A DNA stretch of 64,000 nucleotides, taken from the NCBI GenBank assembly GCA_011799875.1, contig CM022303.1:70519680-70583679 (forward strand). The letters run 5' to 3'. The position numbers and the translations under genes are program-made. Positions 9,632 through 19,106 of this stretch are shown here, one piece after another (within the stretch, counting starts at the first letter, position 1; the number at the start of each line of letters is the position of its first letter). The notes under the pieces were generated by a model. It ran no database searches, was not told the origin of the DNA, and was given only the letters and a program-made list of their open reading frames with translations. This stretch comes from Thinopyrum elongatum. Its lineage: Eukaryota > Streptophyta > Magnoliopsida > Poales > Poaceae.

Positions 9632-10546
9632 TGGTGCGCACATTCTTTTTTTTTTTTGAACGCTCATATCTGGATAATATTGATTAAGGAACTCAGTACA
9701 TGAAACCTCCAGACACAGCACAGCTGTTCCAAACTAAGCAGAAAGGACCCTGAAAAACAAGGAAATAACAAGAAGACCTCCAGGACCAACTCTGCTCGAA
9801 CAGATCCGCCACCGCTAGCACAGTCGCTGACTCATCACCTGCAGGGGAGACGAAGGCGACCCCAGCCGCAGCTAAGTCACCGGCTTGAGACTTTAGAGGA
9901 CCCAGCCTCGTAAAGGTCGCTACAGTAGCCACCCGCCGCAGCCGACGGGATTTGGAGGTGGACAGACGAACATCAGCGGGGGCGACGCCCCGAATCAAAC
10001 CGACGGTCAAGCCGTCAACGCCGGTCACAGCCAGCACCACAGCCCGCAAGAAGCCGCAGAAACGAACAGCCGAGATCAACCAATTATTGCATCTGCTTCC
10101 GCCACCGCTCCAGCCGAGAACAACCAAAGCCGCAGCCGGAAGACCGACTCCTGTATAGGGAGACCATGGATCCGGGCCTCCAGATCCAAGCCACCACACC
10201 CTCACTGGCCCGCCAACCACGCCGGAGCAGGCGCGACCAGCACGAGGAGAAGGTCGGAGGGACCTTATTCTGTCCGACGGCGCCGCCCTCGCCTCGAAAC
10301 TGTCAGCTGGACACAAAAGCCTAGATCTACTAGGACGAATCCCCCAAACCGAGCAAAGAACCGAGTTCCCCATCACCTCCGGGCGCCAAAACGGCGGCCG
10401 GAGGCCAAGGAGAACGCCGGCCTTGCCGGCAGGGACGAAGAAGCCCCGGGTCGCCCTCTTTCTCACCTCTCCTGAAACAGTAGCAAGGGGAGGAAAAGAG
10501 AGAGTGTGGCCGGTTAGGATGACACTTTCTTTGGTGCGCACATTCT
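9632..10546 (-). mobile_element. Complete retroposon insertion with 15-bp TSD
   Basis: TGGTGCGCACATTCT is present at 9632-9646 and 10532-10546, a perfect 15-bp target duplication. The insert (9647-10531, 885 bp) lies in minus orientation: its poly(A) tail appears as T(n) at 9647-9657, preceded on the minus strand by a tail reading GATATGAGCGTTC. The 5' two-thirds are GC-rich and the 3' end AT-rich. A long minus-strand open frame across it runs beyond the TSD and has no recognisable domain, so I treat it as non-coding. This fits a non-autonomous RNA mobilised by LINE machinery. Confidence 0.9.
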
Positions 10547-10823
10547 GCATTTCTTGGGATGGATGTGGCAGGGCGTTTTTTGGGGTTCCTCTTTTTTCCA
10601 ATCATGACCAGACGGCAATCTCCATCGTGTCAAGGGCAAGCCTTCACCTTTTCCCCTCGTCAATTAGCCCTCAATAAGCCCGCATGATTCTTGCCGGGCA
10701 GCCTTTCTTTTCCCTCGTAATAATTAGCCGCTATATTTGGTCTCTCGTCCTCCGGGTGATCCTTTTCCCTAGTTATCTCTCTCTAGATTGTTTGAAATCC
10801 TTTTGATTGCCGAGACACCTCTT

Positions 10824-11093
10824 TGAGACCAGCCACAATGAAGAGTAACATACACATATCCCTAGACTATGTTACTATCTTTATAGTGGGTAGTAACATA
10901 CGTGTGGTGTCATGCAAAGCTTCATTTATTAGGTTATAGACTCATATTGCATTGGGATATGTGATGTTACAGTAACTAGCTAAATTACTCAAACTACCTC
11001 TCTCCTCATTAACTCATTGCCACATAAGCAAATTCGCTGAGTTGGACTCGATGTTACTACTGAAGTTACTCCCACTGTGGCTAGTCTGAGACC
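10824..11093. mobile_element. TIR MITE with a TGAGACC direct repeat
   Basis: About 256 bp with imperfect inverted ends: left GACCAGCCACAATGA.GAGTAAC, right (reverse) GACTAGCCACAGTGGGAGTAAC. TGAGACC occurs at 10824-10830 and 11087-11093, overlapping the left TIR, so the exact ends are uncertain. The GTAACATA.GTAAC composition matches an abundant grass MITE group; I do not assign a superfamily. Confidence 0.7.
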
Positions 11094-11114
11094 TAGGAAC
11101 CTAGAAAGCATATA

Positions 11115-11296
11115 CTCCCTCCATTCCACAATATAGTGCGCACACGTATCCCGAGATCTAAGTTTGACCATACATTTAACCAACGAGATCGACTGCGGCG
11201 GCAGTAGAAATTATACTACTGAATTCGTTGGTTAAATATATGGTCAAATTTAGATCTTGAAAAGCGCGGGCGCACTACATTATAAAATGGAGGGAG
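11115..11296. mobile_element. Stowaway-type MITE (Tc1/Mariner)
   Basis: 182 bp with inverted ends CTCCCTCCATTCCACAATAT and the complementary ATATTGTGGAATGG-like right end (read CATTATAAAATGGAGGGAG). TA flanks both sides (11113-11114 and 11297-11298). It differs internally from the copy at 78-200, so it is a different family. Confidence 0.9.
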
Positions 11297-11374
11297 TATA
11301 AATTAGGAGGAATTAGTGTAAGGAAGTGAGGTGGGACTATTAGTAGGTAGATCAATCCTTTGTTTTGAACAACA

Positions 11375-11485
11375 AATAGAGCTAGCTCAGTCGGCCGCAC
11401 TCCCTTCGACGAACGCCCAGGTTCTTGGTTTGAATCTTCACATCGCTGCAGCCTTTTTGATGATTTTTTTTTTGTTTTCCAAAAA
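11375..11485 (+). mobile_element. tRNA-derived SINE-like segment
   Basis: A Pol III type-2 internal promoter is visible: A box TAGCTCAGTCGG (11383-11394) and B box GGTTTGAATCT (11427-11437), 32 bp apart. A T-rich stretch follows (11455-11483). It does not fold as a full tRNA, since the acceptor arm is not complementary, so it is better read as a SINE or tRNA pseudogene than a tRNA gene. Confidence 0.55.
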
Positions 11486-11626
11486 ATAGGACCAGGCCCA
11501 GTTCGGCCCATAGGGGTGACCGACGGACTAAACCAACATTTTAACTGGATGGGGTGGACGGACGAAAAACGAACGAAATTATGGTGGTAAGAAGCGGTAG
11601 CCCCTTTATTAGTAGGTATAGAAAAA

Positions 11627-11675
11627 GATAAAGATATAGATTCTTTTTTTTTTGCGGGGGATAAAGATATAGATT
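11627..11675 (-). mobile_element. Ultra-truncated LINE footprint 3 (17-bp insert in a 16-bp TSD)
   Basis: GATAAAGATATAGATT occurs at 11627-11642 and 11660-11675. The insert (11643-11659) is C, T(10), GCGGGG. On the minus strand it reads CCCCGC followed by a poly(A), the same 3' end as footprint 1 and as the LINE at 13764. Confidence 0.85.
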
Positions 11676-11687
11676 GAGCTTAACTAA

Positions 11688-12840
11688 GTGCATCTTAAAT
11701 TGATCTCTTATAATTTAGCCCTAATATACCTACTCAAATTTTAACTTCTTAAATTTAAGGAGTTAAAAAAATGTAGCTTTTATCCAAACTCTTAAACTTA
11801 ATTCCGTAAAAAAAATCACACAAATTCGATTGAAACTACATTCCATGACACAAATTTAAATATAGATAGCACAATTTGATTCAAACTACATTGCATAACA
11901 CGGATTTAAACTAATCAATTCAAACAAAAAAAAATAAATCTAATCTTCTTCCTTCGTGATCGTCGTCCAATCCACGACATCCTCAAAGTCGTCGTTGAAC
12001 CCGAAGTTGGAGTCGCTGGAGCAATGGTTGATGACCTCCACACCGGACCATAGGCACCCTTCTTGTACTAGAGGACCCGTCGCACCTCAGGGACGAGCTC
12101 CAGATGATTCCGGCGGAGCTCGACCATGTATGCCTCACCGGGGCACGCCGCGTCAATCCGCTCGAAGGCCTGTCGATTCTCTCGCAACTCATGGCGCGAG
12201 GCCACACAGAGGGCGACGGCGACAAACTGCGGGAATTCACCGTTGCCGAGAGGGAAGTTTATCTTTGCTCTATTGTCGTGGAGGCGGACCGCCTACACAT
12301 CCTAGGACCTCGCCGTCTGCTCTGCCGACTAGAAAGAGTCGATCCAGTACCGGCGGCCCATGTCCCTGTCTTCTATCTCAGAAACCCACATCCCCCACGG
12401 CCTCTGCCGCACCTCGTGGTACTTCTTCTTTGACGGTGGCGGCGGCATGTCAGAGAAGGATCGGGAGGGGGCCCGCCGGTACGTCCTCGAGGCGGTGACC
12501 CTGACGGCTAGATCAAACCATTTGGGGAGGGGGGAGGCGGCACCGCCGGTTGATTGGAAGTGCCGGTGTGGCTGCGGTGCAGGCAGGAGTACCGGCGTGT
12601 GGGGTGCAGGTGGATTATGGTGGCGTCGGAGTGGATGCAGGGAAGAATGTCGGGCGCGGGGAAGGCGAAAGTTTATCGTGAGAATAGGCAACATGTCCTC
12701 AAATATAATCATTGGCCGTCGAGGCACTTAAATCTTTTGAGGAGTTAAACCAGATAAGGGTTTGGCTAGGTCCGGTTTAACTCCTCAAAACAAAATTTTG
12801 AAGGACTTAACTGGTTTTGAAGGATCGGTTGGAGATGCTC
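11688..12840. mobile_element. PIF/Harbinger-like non-autonomous element with captured gene fragment
   Basis: TAA flanks both ends (11685-11687 and 12841-12843), the expected 3-bp TSD of PIF/Harbinger. The TIRs are related: left GTGCATCTTAAATTGATC, right (reverse) GAGCATCTCCAACCGATC. The outer 250 bp on the left and 120 bp on the right are AT-rich, while the middle (about 11950-12700) is GC-rich and contains a decayed AP2/ERF-like coding fragment on the minus strand. No transposase is present. Confidence 0.65.
12040..12448 (-). pseudogene. AP2/ERF-domain gene fragment inside a transposon
   Basis: Starting at ATG 12448 the frame reads MPPPPSKKKYHEV then RQRPWGMWVSEIEDRD and GRRYWIDSF, followed by a stop at 12329-12331. 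Past the stop the same frame continues SAEQTARS.DV.AVRLHDN and RAKINFP. In order this is a full AP2/ERF DNA-binding domain (YRGVRQRPWGKW, WLG.F, A..YD.AA, N.P), followed by a tail rich in A, E and R. At least three in-frame stops break it. AP2/ERF proteins bind GCC-box or DRE promoter elements. Its position inside Harbinger-like TIRs suggests capture; the fragment itself is non-functional as read. Confidence 0.8.
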
Positions 12841-12843
12841 TAA

Positions 12844-13763
12844 GGACATCTCTAACTGAAGCCTCAAACGGATTTAGCTCCTCAAAAGATTTCCTTTGGA
12901 GGAGTGAGTTAAGTCGTGGCTAGACAAATTTTATTTATACTTTATTTACTCAAAAAGTTTAGGAGAAGCCTTCACCAGCTCTCATTTTTTAGCGGTCAAA
13001 GCCACTTCTGAGCAAAAGATCTCGGCTGGTTGCCTTTCTCTTGTCCGGCCACCTCCCCGCTGGCGCCGCACCCGCTGTCTTCCTTATCACTGACGACCAC
13101 TCCACACGCTAGTCGACACCCCTCAGCCTCGCCGATCTCCGGCCACCAAATTCCACCGAGAATTTGGTGAATTGTTTTTCTTTGCTTTTTCGTCGATTCC
13201 GGCCATGGCGGCACTCCTCTTCGTCATCCCTAGCCCGGTGGCACTCCTCCCTGCCGTCCTGGGCCATGAGGAAAACTGCAGCACGCGCGGAGGAAAACCT
13301 ACGGAGTAAAATCTCGCTTACGGGAAGAAAATATACACGAAAAAGTGGTTGCCGGCCACCATCGCCGATTTCGATGAATCCTTGCGTTTCGGACCACGCC
13401 AGCGCACCACTAGGAGAAGGATGAGGGGAAAACCCCATTCAGACGAAGAAGTGCCCAAGCCATGGCCCATGGCCATGGAGGACAAATTTCAACTACTTTG
13501 TCGCACGCTTACGTCGCACATTGCACAGGGTGAGCCTGTGGCAAATTATTATTTGTGGAGCATCTATCACAGGTCCTAGCTAATTCATGAACCTCATCCA
13601 GTGTCCAGAAGTCGTGTTGGCCACGTGAAAGGAAGAAGGACAAAGAAGAAGAGGAAGAGAGACTTCCATGTGGTGTCTAGTTCGTTTGAGGAGTTGATAT
13701 TGAGAGTTCGGTTACGTTCATGTTTTTTTACTTCATTCCCGCAACCAGTGGTCGCTCGTGAAA
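12844..13763. other. No gene recognised; mixed composition
   Basis: Begins GGACATCTCTAACTGAAG, which resembles another Harbinger-like end, but I find no matching partner. A GC-rich middle (13020-13440) gives open frames on both strands without domains. 13590-13760 is low in structure, and the final GTGGTCGCTCGTGAAA before the LINE poly-T is the likely left TSD of the LINE. Confidence 0.4.
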
Positions 13764-14016
13764 TTTTTTTTTTGCGGGAAAGGGAGTTTCATTTATCAGG
13801 TAATATGATTACAATCAGCAGCAACAATGCTCGCAATCTCGCCGTGCGCAACCAGCACGCAGTCCACTGTTGCGTTCGTCCCATTTGAGCAAGAGTATGA
13901 CTAGCTATGTTTACATTACGCCTGATCTTGATTATATGAGTCCTCCTTTCTTGAGCAAGTAGCGATCTGATCTCCATTACTCTATGAGTATGTGCTGATC
14001 GATCTTGCCCAGATGC

Positions 14017-14400
14017 TTAGATCATTTGTACAGCTTCGGCACAATCTGTCTCCACCACAATGTCCAGTTTAGTCCAATTAATGGCCAAAATAATACCTTC
14101 ATGAATTGCCGCCAACTCGGCCTCCAGCGCGTCCATGCAGTTCCCAAAACCTCTGATTGCAGTAAGCATCACAACCCCACTGTGATCACGGACAAACATC
14201 CCTGCACCAGCGGTACCATCCGTGAGCAAAGTGACCCATCGACGTTGAGTTTTGCGCAGCCGGGCGCCGGCGGTGTCCAACGTTCCACATGTGGTATGGG
14301 CTTCTGCTTCCATATGGGCTCACCAAAATAATCCACCACCTGTTTACCTTTGGTCGGGTCTGCGTCGGGGTATTGTTCCAACGACAAGAGCGATGACACA
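14017..14400 (-). pseudogene. LINE RNase H domain (RVT_3 type)
   Basis: In two overlapping frames. The first gives HVERWTPPAPGCAKLNVDGS, the typical N-terminal strand with the first catalytic Asp of plant LINE RNase H. The second gives GAGMFVRDHSGVVMLTAIRG, then DALEAELAAIHEGIILA with the catalytic Glu, then VVETDCAEAVQMI with the next Asp. A frameshift near 14240 separates them. The domain degrades the RNA strand of RNA:DNA hybrids and is common at the C-terminus of plant L1 ORF2. Confidence 0.85.
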
Positions 14401-15332
14401 TAGCTGACGAGAGGCCTCGATTGGAACCGCTGGTTTATGGTGGGTTACTTCATTGCGAACATGCCAAGCCTGCCATAAGATCATCATAATGAAGAGTAGT
14501 TGGGGATCAGTCCGTTTCTCAAGGAGACGAAAGATCCACTCCGGCTCAGTATCTTGAAGGTCGGTATCATTGGGGAGGTCCCAAACTTCTCTCATAGCAT
14601 TCCAGAGGCCGGCTGCATGGGGACAACGAATGAGGGCATGATGAGCATCCTCCGCATCATGTCCGCATATGGTGCAAGCCTGAACAAATTGCATGTGTTT
14701 CAATTTTTTGTAGCTTCTGTAGCTAGAGCTTCATGTGCAGCTTTCCACGCAAATATACGTACTTTTGGCGGCGCTTGACTCTTCCAAATCAAGTCCCAGA
14801 CAGGATGCCGGCCATCCGGACGAGCGCTGGACGCTCCAGGATCATTTTCAGACATTTTCTCCTGTAAACCAAGAGAGTATGCACTTTTTACGGAGAACAA
14901 GCCGCGCTTACCAGGGAACCATGCCACAAAGTCAGACTCCAGCCGTTGTGAGGGTTTGATTTTCGTGATCTCGTCAATGTCAACTTGATAAAAATATTGT
15001 TGTAGCAGCCCTCTGTTCCATTTTCCATCAGTGTTCAACAGTTCAGCAACCCATTTGAGACGGCAACGTCTTCTAGGGGTAATGGGACAACATGATGTGC
15101 CACGGGGAATCCATGGGTCTCTCCATATCCGGACCTTTGCACCGTTACCTATACGCCATATAATTCCTTTTTTCAGCAGTTCGAGGCCGTACTCAATAGC
15201 TTTCCAAGTGGAGGATGCATTACCCGTAGAAACCTTGTCTACCAGTGGCCCATTTGGGTAGTATTTAGCCCTGAGCACTTGGGAACAAAGACTATCAGTT
15301 TTTTCTAATAATCTCCATGCCTGCTTAGCCAA
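14344..15332 (-). pseudogene. LINE ORF2 connection and zf-RVT zinc-binding domain
   Basis: Two frames joined by a shift near 14700. The upstream part starts MAKQAWRLLEKTDSLCSQVL and contains AKYYPNG and WRIGNGAKVRIWRDPWIP, the standard post-RT region of plant LINEs. It ends PPKVRIFAWKAAHEALAT, the start of zf-RVT. The continuation holds CTICGHDAEDAHHALIRCPH, whose spaced Cys and His residues form the zinc site. The function is inferred from the family; the domain probably helps RNA or DNA binding during target-primed reverse transcription. Confidence 0.85.
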
Positions 15333-15512
15333 TAGAGCCTGATTAAAAATCTACAAGTCTCGGAAGCCCATGCCTCCGCATGTCTTTGGTCAGATCATGC
15401 AATCCCGAGAAATCCAGTGTGTGCGTCGCTGATTCTTACTAGCACTCCACCAAAACTCTTATCATTTTCATAAGATCTTCACAAAGCCCTACAGGTAGTT
15501 TAAAAACACCCA

Positions 15513-17021
15513 TCAAAAAGGTTGGCAAGGATTGCGCTTCCGCTTTGATGAGAATTTTTTTGACGCCACTAGAGTATACTCTCCCCACTGAACCATTCTT
15601 TCTAATAGCTTTTCTTGAATGCTCTGGAACTTTCCTCTAGTCATACGGCCCTCTGGGGTAGGGAGACCCAAGTATTTAGGCTCAAACTCCACTTGCATGA
15701 CTTGCAGCACATGCTTGATTTCCTCTTGTATCACACTTGGGCAAGCCTTCCCAAACATCAAAGAGCATTTATCAGTATTGACCACTGTCCGGCACCTTGC
15801 GCATGCGTGTTGATGACATGCTGCACCCGCAAAGCTTGCTCGGTTTCTGCTTTAGAAAAGAGCATTGTATCGTCAGGTAATAACAAATGCAAGATACCAG
15901 GGGCTCTACGACATATCCTAGAGGCTCAATCTGCTTGTCATTGATCTCTTTCTGGAGTAATGCTGAGAGGCCGTCTGCGACAAACAAAAACAGGAAAGGC
16001 GATAAGGGATCGCCTTGGCAGAGGCCACGGGACGGGGTAAACGAATTGAACAAGGTACCATTGAATTTGACAGAGTAGCTCACCGTGGTCACACATGACA
16101 TGATCCAATCGATCCATCGGTTAGAGAAACCTAAGCCTTTCATCGCCTTCTCAAGGAAACCCCAGTCCACTCGATCATAAGCCTTTGACAAGTCAATTTT
16201 GTATGCACAGAAGTTCTTCCCCGGGTTTGTGTTCTGTTCAATGAAGTGAAAGCACTCAAAGTCCATGAGGGCATTGTCTATAATTAGCCTTCCAGGAACG
16301 AACACACTTTGGTTCACCGAAATGATATCACCAAGAATGGGCCTTAGTCTGTTTGCTAAGCATTTTTCAATCACCTTGTAAAGTACATTGCACAAACTGA
16401 TAGGCCGGAACTCGCGCAAGTTCGATGGTTGATCCACTTTAGGGATGAGAACAATTGCGGTATGATTAATATTGGCTGGCATATTACTTGTAGCAAAGAA
16501 TAGCTTGACTGCTGCAATAACTTCCATTTTTATAGTCCCCCAATTCCTTTGATAAAACCTGGCCGGGAAGCCGTCTGTACCTGGAGCGTTCAACGGCCCA
16601 ATCTCAAAGAGAGCATCTGATACTTCTTTGTCAGAGAACTCCTTACACAGGGCTTCGTTCATATCTTCAGAGACCTTTTTTCAAACAAATTGACGATGTC
16701 ACTTGGGTTCAGATTGGGGGCCCGAGAGAAGAGATTCTAAAAGAACTGTGTGGCCATCCCTTCAAGCTCAGCCTGTGAGGATGCCCAGCTGCCATCAACC
16801 TTCTGAAGTTTCACGATTTTGTTCTTTTTTGCACACCACATTGCTTTCCGATGGAAAAAATTTGTATTACAGCCCCCCTCTTTTAGCCAGTTAACTCTAG
16901 AGCGCTGCAACCATAGCATTTCCTCTTTGTATAAGAGTTCATTCAGCTTGTCCGAAAGCTTCCTCACCTCCTTACTGTCAGCTCCATGCAGCAGGAAACT
17001 CTTCAGTTCAGAACGGACCAA
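15513..17021 (-). pseudogene. LINE reverse transcriptase
   Basis: The N-terminal linker (17021-16737) has WLQRSRVNWLKEGGCNTNFFHRK-type sequence, typical before the RT of plant L1. The RT core (16662-15772) shows NAPGTDGFPARFYQ, FRPISLCNVLYKVIEKCLAN, KIDLSKAYDRVDW (first catalytic Asp), and PSRGLCQGDPLSPFLFLFVAD. A frameshift near 15900 then moves the catalytic block to another frame reading LLLPDDTMLF (the usual form is FADD). The thumb portion lies at 15785-15513 (NTDKCSLMFGKACP, YLGLPTPEGRM). Stops near 16665 and 15790 and the frameshift mean no full RT can be made. Confidence 0.88.
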
Positions 17022-17057
17022 TTCAAGCTCGCGAAGTATGTTACCAAACTTGCGACT

Positions 17058-18022
17058 TCACGATTTCATCACGCTTCCTAGGCAATCCTGGATAGCGCCT
17101 AGGTCACTCTTATCACCAGCTTCAGCCCAAGCCTGTTCAATAATTTCTGGCAAATTAGACGTCCTTTCCCAAAAGAGTACATACTGCCAGCATCGTCTCT
17201 TATTCTGTGGCAATTTCTCAGCTTGAAGACGGACCAGCCGTGCACAATGGTCAGAACATGAGGAAATAATGTGTTCGACCGAGGCATCAGGGAAAGTATC
17301 TCGCCAACCTGCATCAGCCACGACACGATCGAGCCTCACCTTGACATTCTTCCTACCTCCCCTTTTATTATCATAAGTGAAGGGAACTCCTTTAAAGCCC
17401 AGACCAACAAGTTTGCAATCATCAAGGGCATCACGGAAGGCCACCATTTGCCCTTCAGCTTGAGTGGTGAAGGAAAAGTACTCAAATTGCCATAGCGCTT
17501 CGTTGAAATCGCCCATGACGGTCCATGGCAAATCTGACTTTGATTTCAACTGCTTCAATGTGTCCCACATGAGATGTCTACTTTTTGCCTTTGGCTCTCC
17601 ATACACACAAGTTAATCTCCATGTCACAGCGTTTGGAGACGATCCCACATATGCATCAATGTACCGTTCATTGAGATCTTTTATTTCCACATACAAGAGT
17701 GCTCATCCCAGAAGAGGTTCAGCCCTCCACTGAACCCTGCACTGCTTACTCCTGCAAAGCCTCTCAGGCCTAACCGGTTTCTCAAATGTCTTACTTTCTC
17801 TTTATCTTGTCTAGTTTCACAGAGGAATATAAAGCTAGGATGATGCACTTGATTGAGGGACACCAGGTCGCGGACTGTCTTGGAGTCCCCAATTCGTCGG
17901 CAGTTCCACACCAAGAAGACTGTATCCTCCTGTCGTTGTTGTTCTTTGTAATAGCGGCGACAGAATAGCATTAGCATTCCTGATACAACCACCAGGGTCG
18001 AACTTTGTACTTGCATGACCAA
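17058..18022 (-). pseudogene. LINE apurinic-type endonuclease
   Basis: The N-terminal part (18022-17681) has VWNCRRIGD and FIFLCETR with the catalytic Glu. The C-terminal part (17696-17058) has WRLTCVYGEP, WTVMGDFNEAL, VRLDRVVAD and SSCSDHCARLV with the essential Asp/His. These are the EEP-fold motifs used to nick target DNA. The two halves are one frame apart near 17690 (GGLNLFWDE then YVEIKDLNERY), indicating a single-base shift. Confidence 0.85.
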
Positions 18023-18030
18023 GAGTGCTA

Positions 18031-18616
18031 TGATACGTCTCCAATGTATCTATAATTTTTGATTGTTCCATGCTATTATATTATCAATCTTGGATATTTT
18101 ATATACATTTACTAGCAACTTTATATCATTTTTTGATACTAACCTATTAACTTAGTGCCTGGTGCCAGTTGCTGTTTTTTTGCTTGTTTTTACTTTGCAG
18201 AATATCAATACCAAACGAAGTCCAAATGCCATGAAACTTTTTGGAGATTTTTTTTGGCAAGAAGAGACCCTAGAAGCTTCTAGAGGCCACAAGAAGATGG
18301 GCCAGTGGGCCACTAGGCACCAGGGCGCGCCAGGGGCCTCTGGCGCGCCTTGGTGGGTAGTGGGGCCCACGTGGCTCCGTTTGACCTACCTCCGCCAATA
18401 TAAATACGCAAAAATCCCAAAACCCTCAGGGGAGTCGACGAAATACTTTTTCCGCCGCCGCAAGTTCCAGAACCACGACATCCAATCTAGAGGCCTTTTT
18501 TGGCACTCTGCCGGAGGGGGCAACGATCACGGAGGGGTTCTTCATTATCCTTGCTGCCCCTCCGATGATGCGTGAGTAGTTTACCACAGACCTATGGGTC
18601 CGTAGTTAGTAGCTAG
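18031..18616 (+). mobile_element. Sabrina-like Gypsy LTR, left fragment
   Basis: Starts TGATACGTCTCCAATGTATC and follows the same order as the two F-element LTRs (44475 and 50925), including CAATACCAAACG.AGTCCAAA, the GTCGACGAAA block and GATGATGCGTGAGTAGTT. It stops at AGTAGCTAG where Copia element A begins. The continuation of this LTR is only partly preserved at 35804-35955. The family name is from memory. Confidence 0.85.
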
Positions 18617-19041
18617 TGTTGGGAAACGTTGCATGGAAAACAAAATTTTTTCTACGCACATGCAAGATCTATCCATGGAGATGCATAGCTACGAGAGGGG
18701 AGAGTGTGTCTACGTACCCTCGTAGACCGTTAAGCGAAAGCGTTTATCAACGCGGTTGATGTAGTCGTACACCTTCATGATCCGCCCGATCAAGTACCGA
18801 ACACACGACACCTCTGCGTTTAGCACACGTTCAGCTTGATGACGTCCTCGCCTTTTTGATCCAGCAAGACGGACGAAGTAGTAGATGAGTTCCGGCAGCA
18901 CAACGACGTGGTGACGGTGGTGGTGCAACTATCTCCGCAGGGCTTCACCGAGCACTACGAAAATTATGACCGAGGACGAACTAGAGGGAGAGGGGCGCCG
19001 CACACGGCTTGGGGATCGTGGTGTGTGTTGCCCCTCTCCCT

Positions 19042-19106
<65 letters not shown>

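Larger units (their letters stand above)
13764..18030 (-). mobile_element. L1-type LINE, 5' part missing
   Basis: Minus-strand LINE. The poly(A) tail is T(10) at 13764-13773, preceded on the minus strand by CTCCCTTTCCCGC. Going up in the minus direction come RNase H (14017-14400), zf-RVT (14344-15332), reverse transcriptase (15513-16662, leading to 17021) and endonuclease (17058-18022). ORF1 is absent. The element stops at 18030, exactly where a Sabrina-like LTR begins with TGATACG, so its 5' end was probably separated by that insertion and later lost. Several frameshifts and stops make it inactive. Confidence 0.9.

Noticed and set aside
9693..10601. 302-codon minus-strand open frame
   Set aside because: It runs across the boundary of a retroposon defined by a perfect TSD, is GC-driven, and has no recognisable domain.
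11383..11437. Possible tRNA gene
   Set aside because: A and B boxes are present, but the acceptor and anticodon stems do not pair; better read as a SINE-like remnant.
12329..12727. Functional ERF transcription factor
   Set aside because: An in-frame stop ends the domain at GRRYWIDSF and more stops follow; it lies within a transposon.
12996..13438. Charged minus-strand frames between the Harbinger-like element and the LINE
   Set aside because: Low-complexity Arg/Glu-rich translation of GC-rich DNA without a domain; opposite strand also open.
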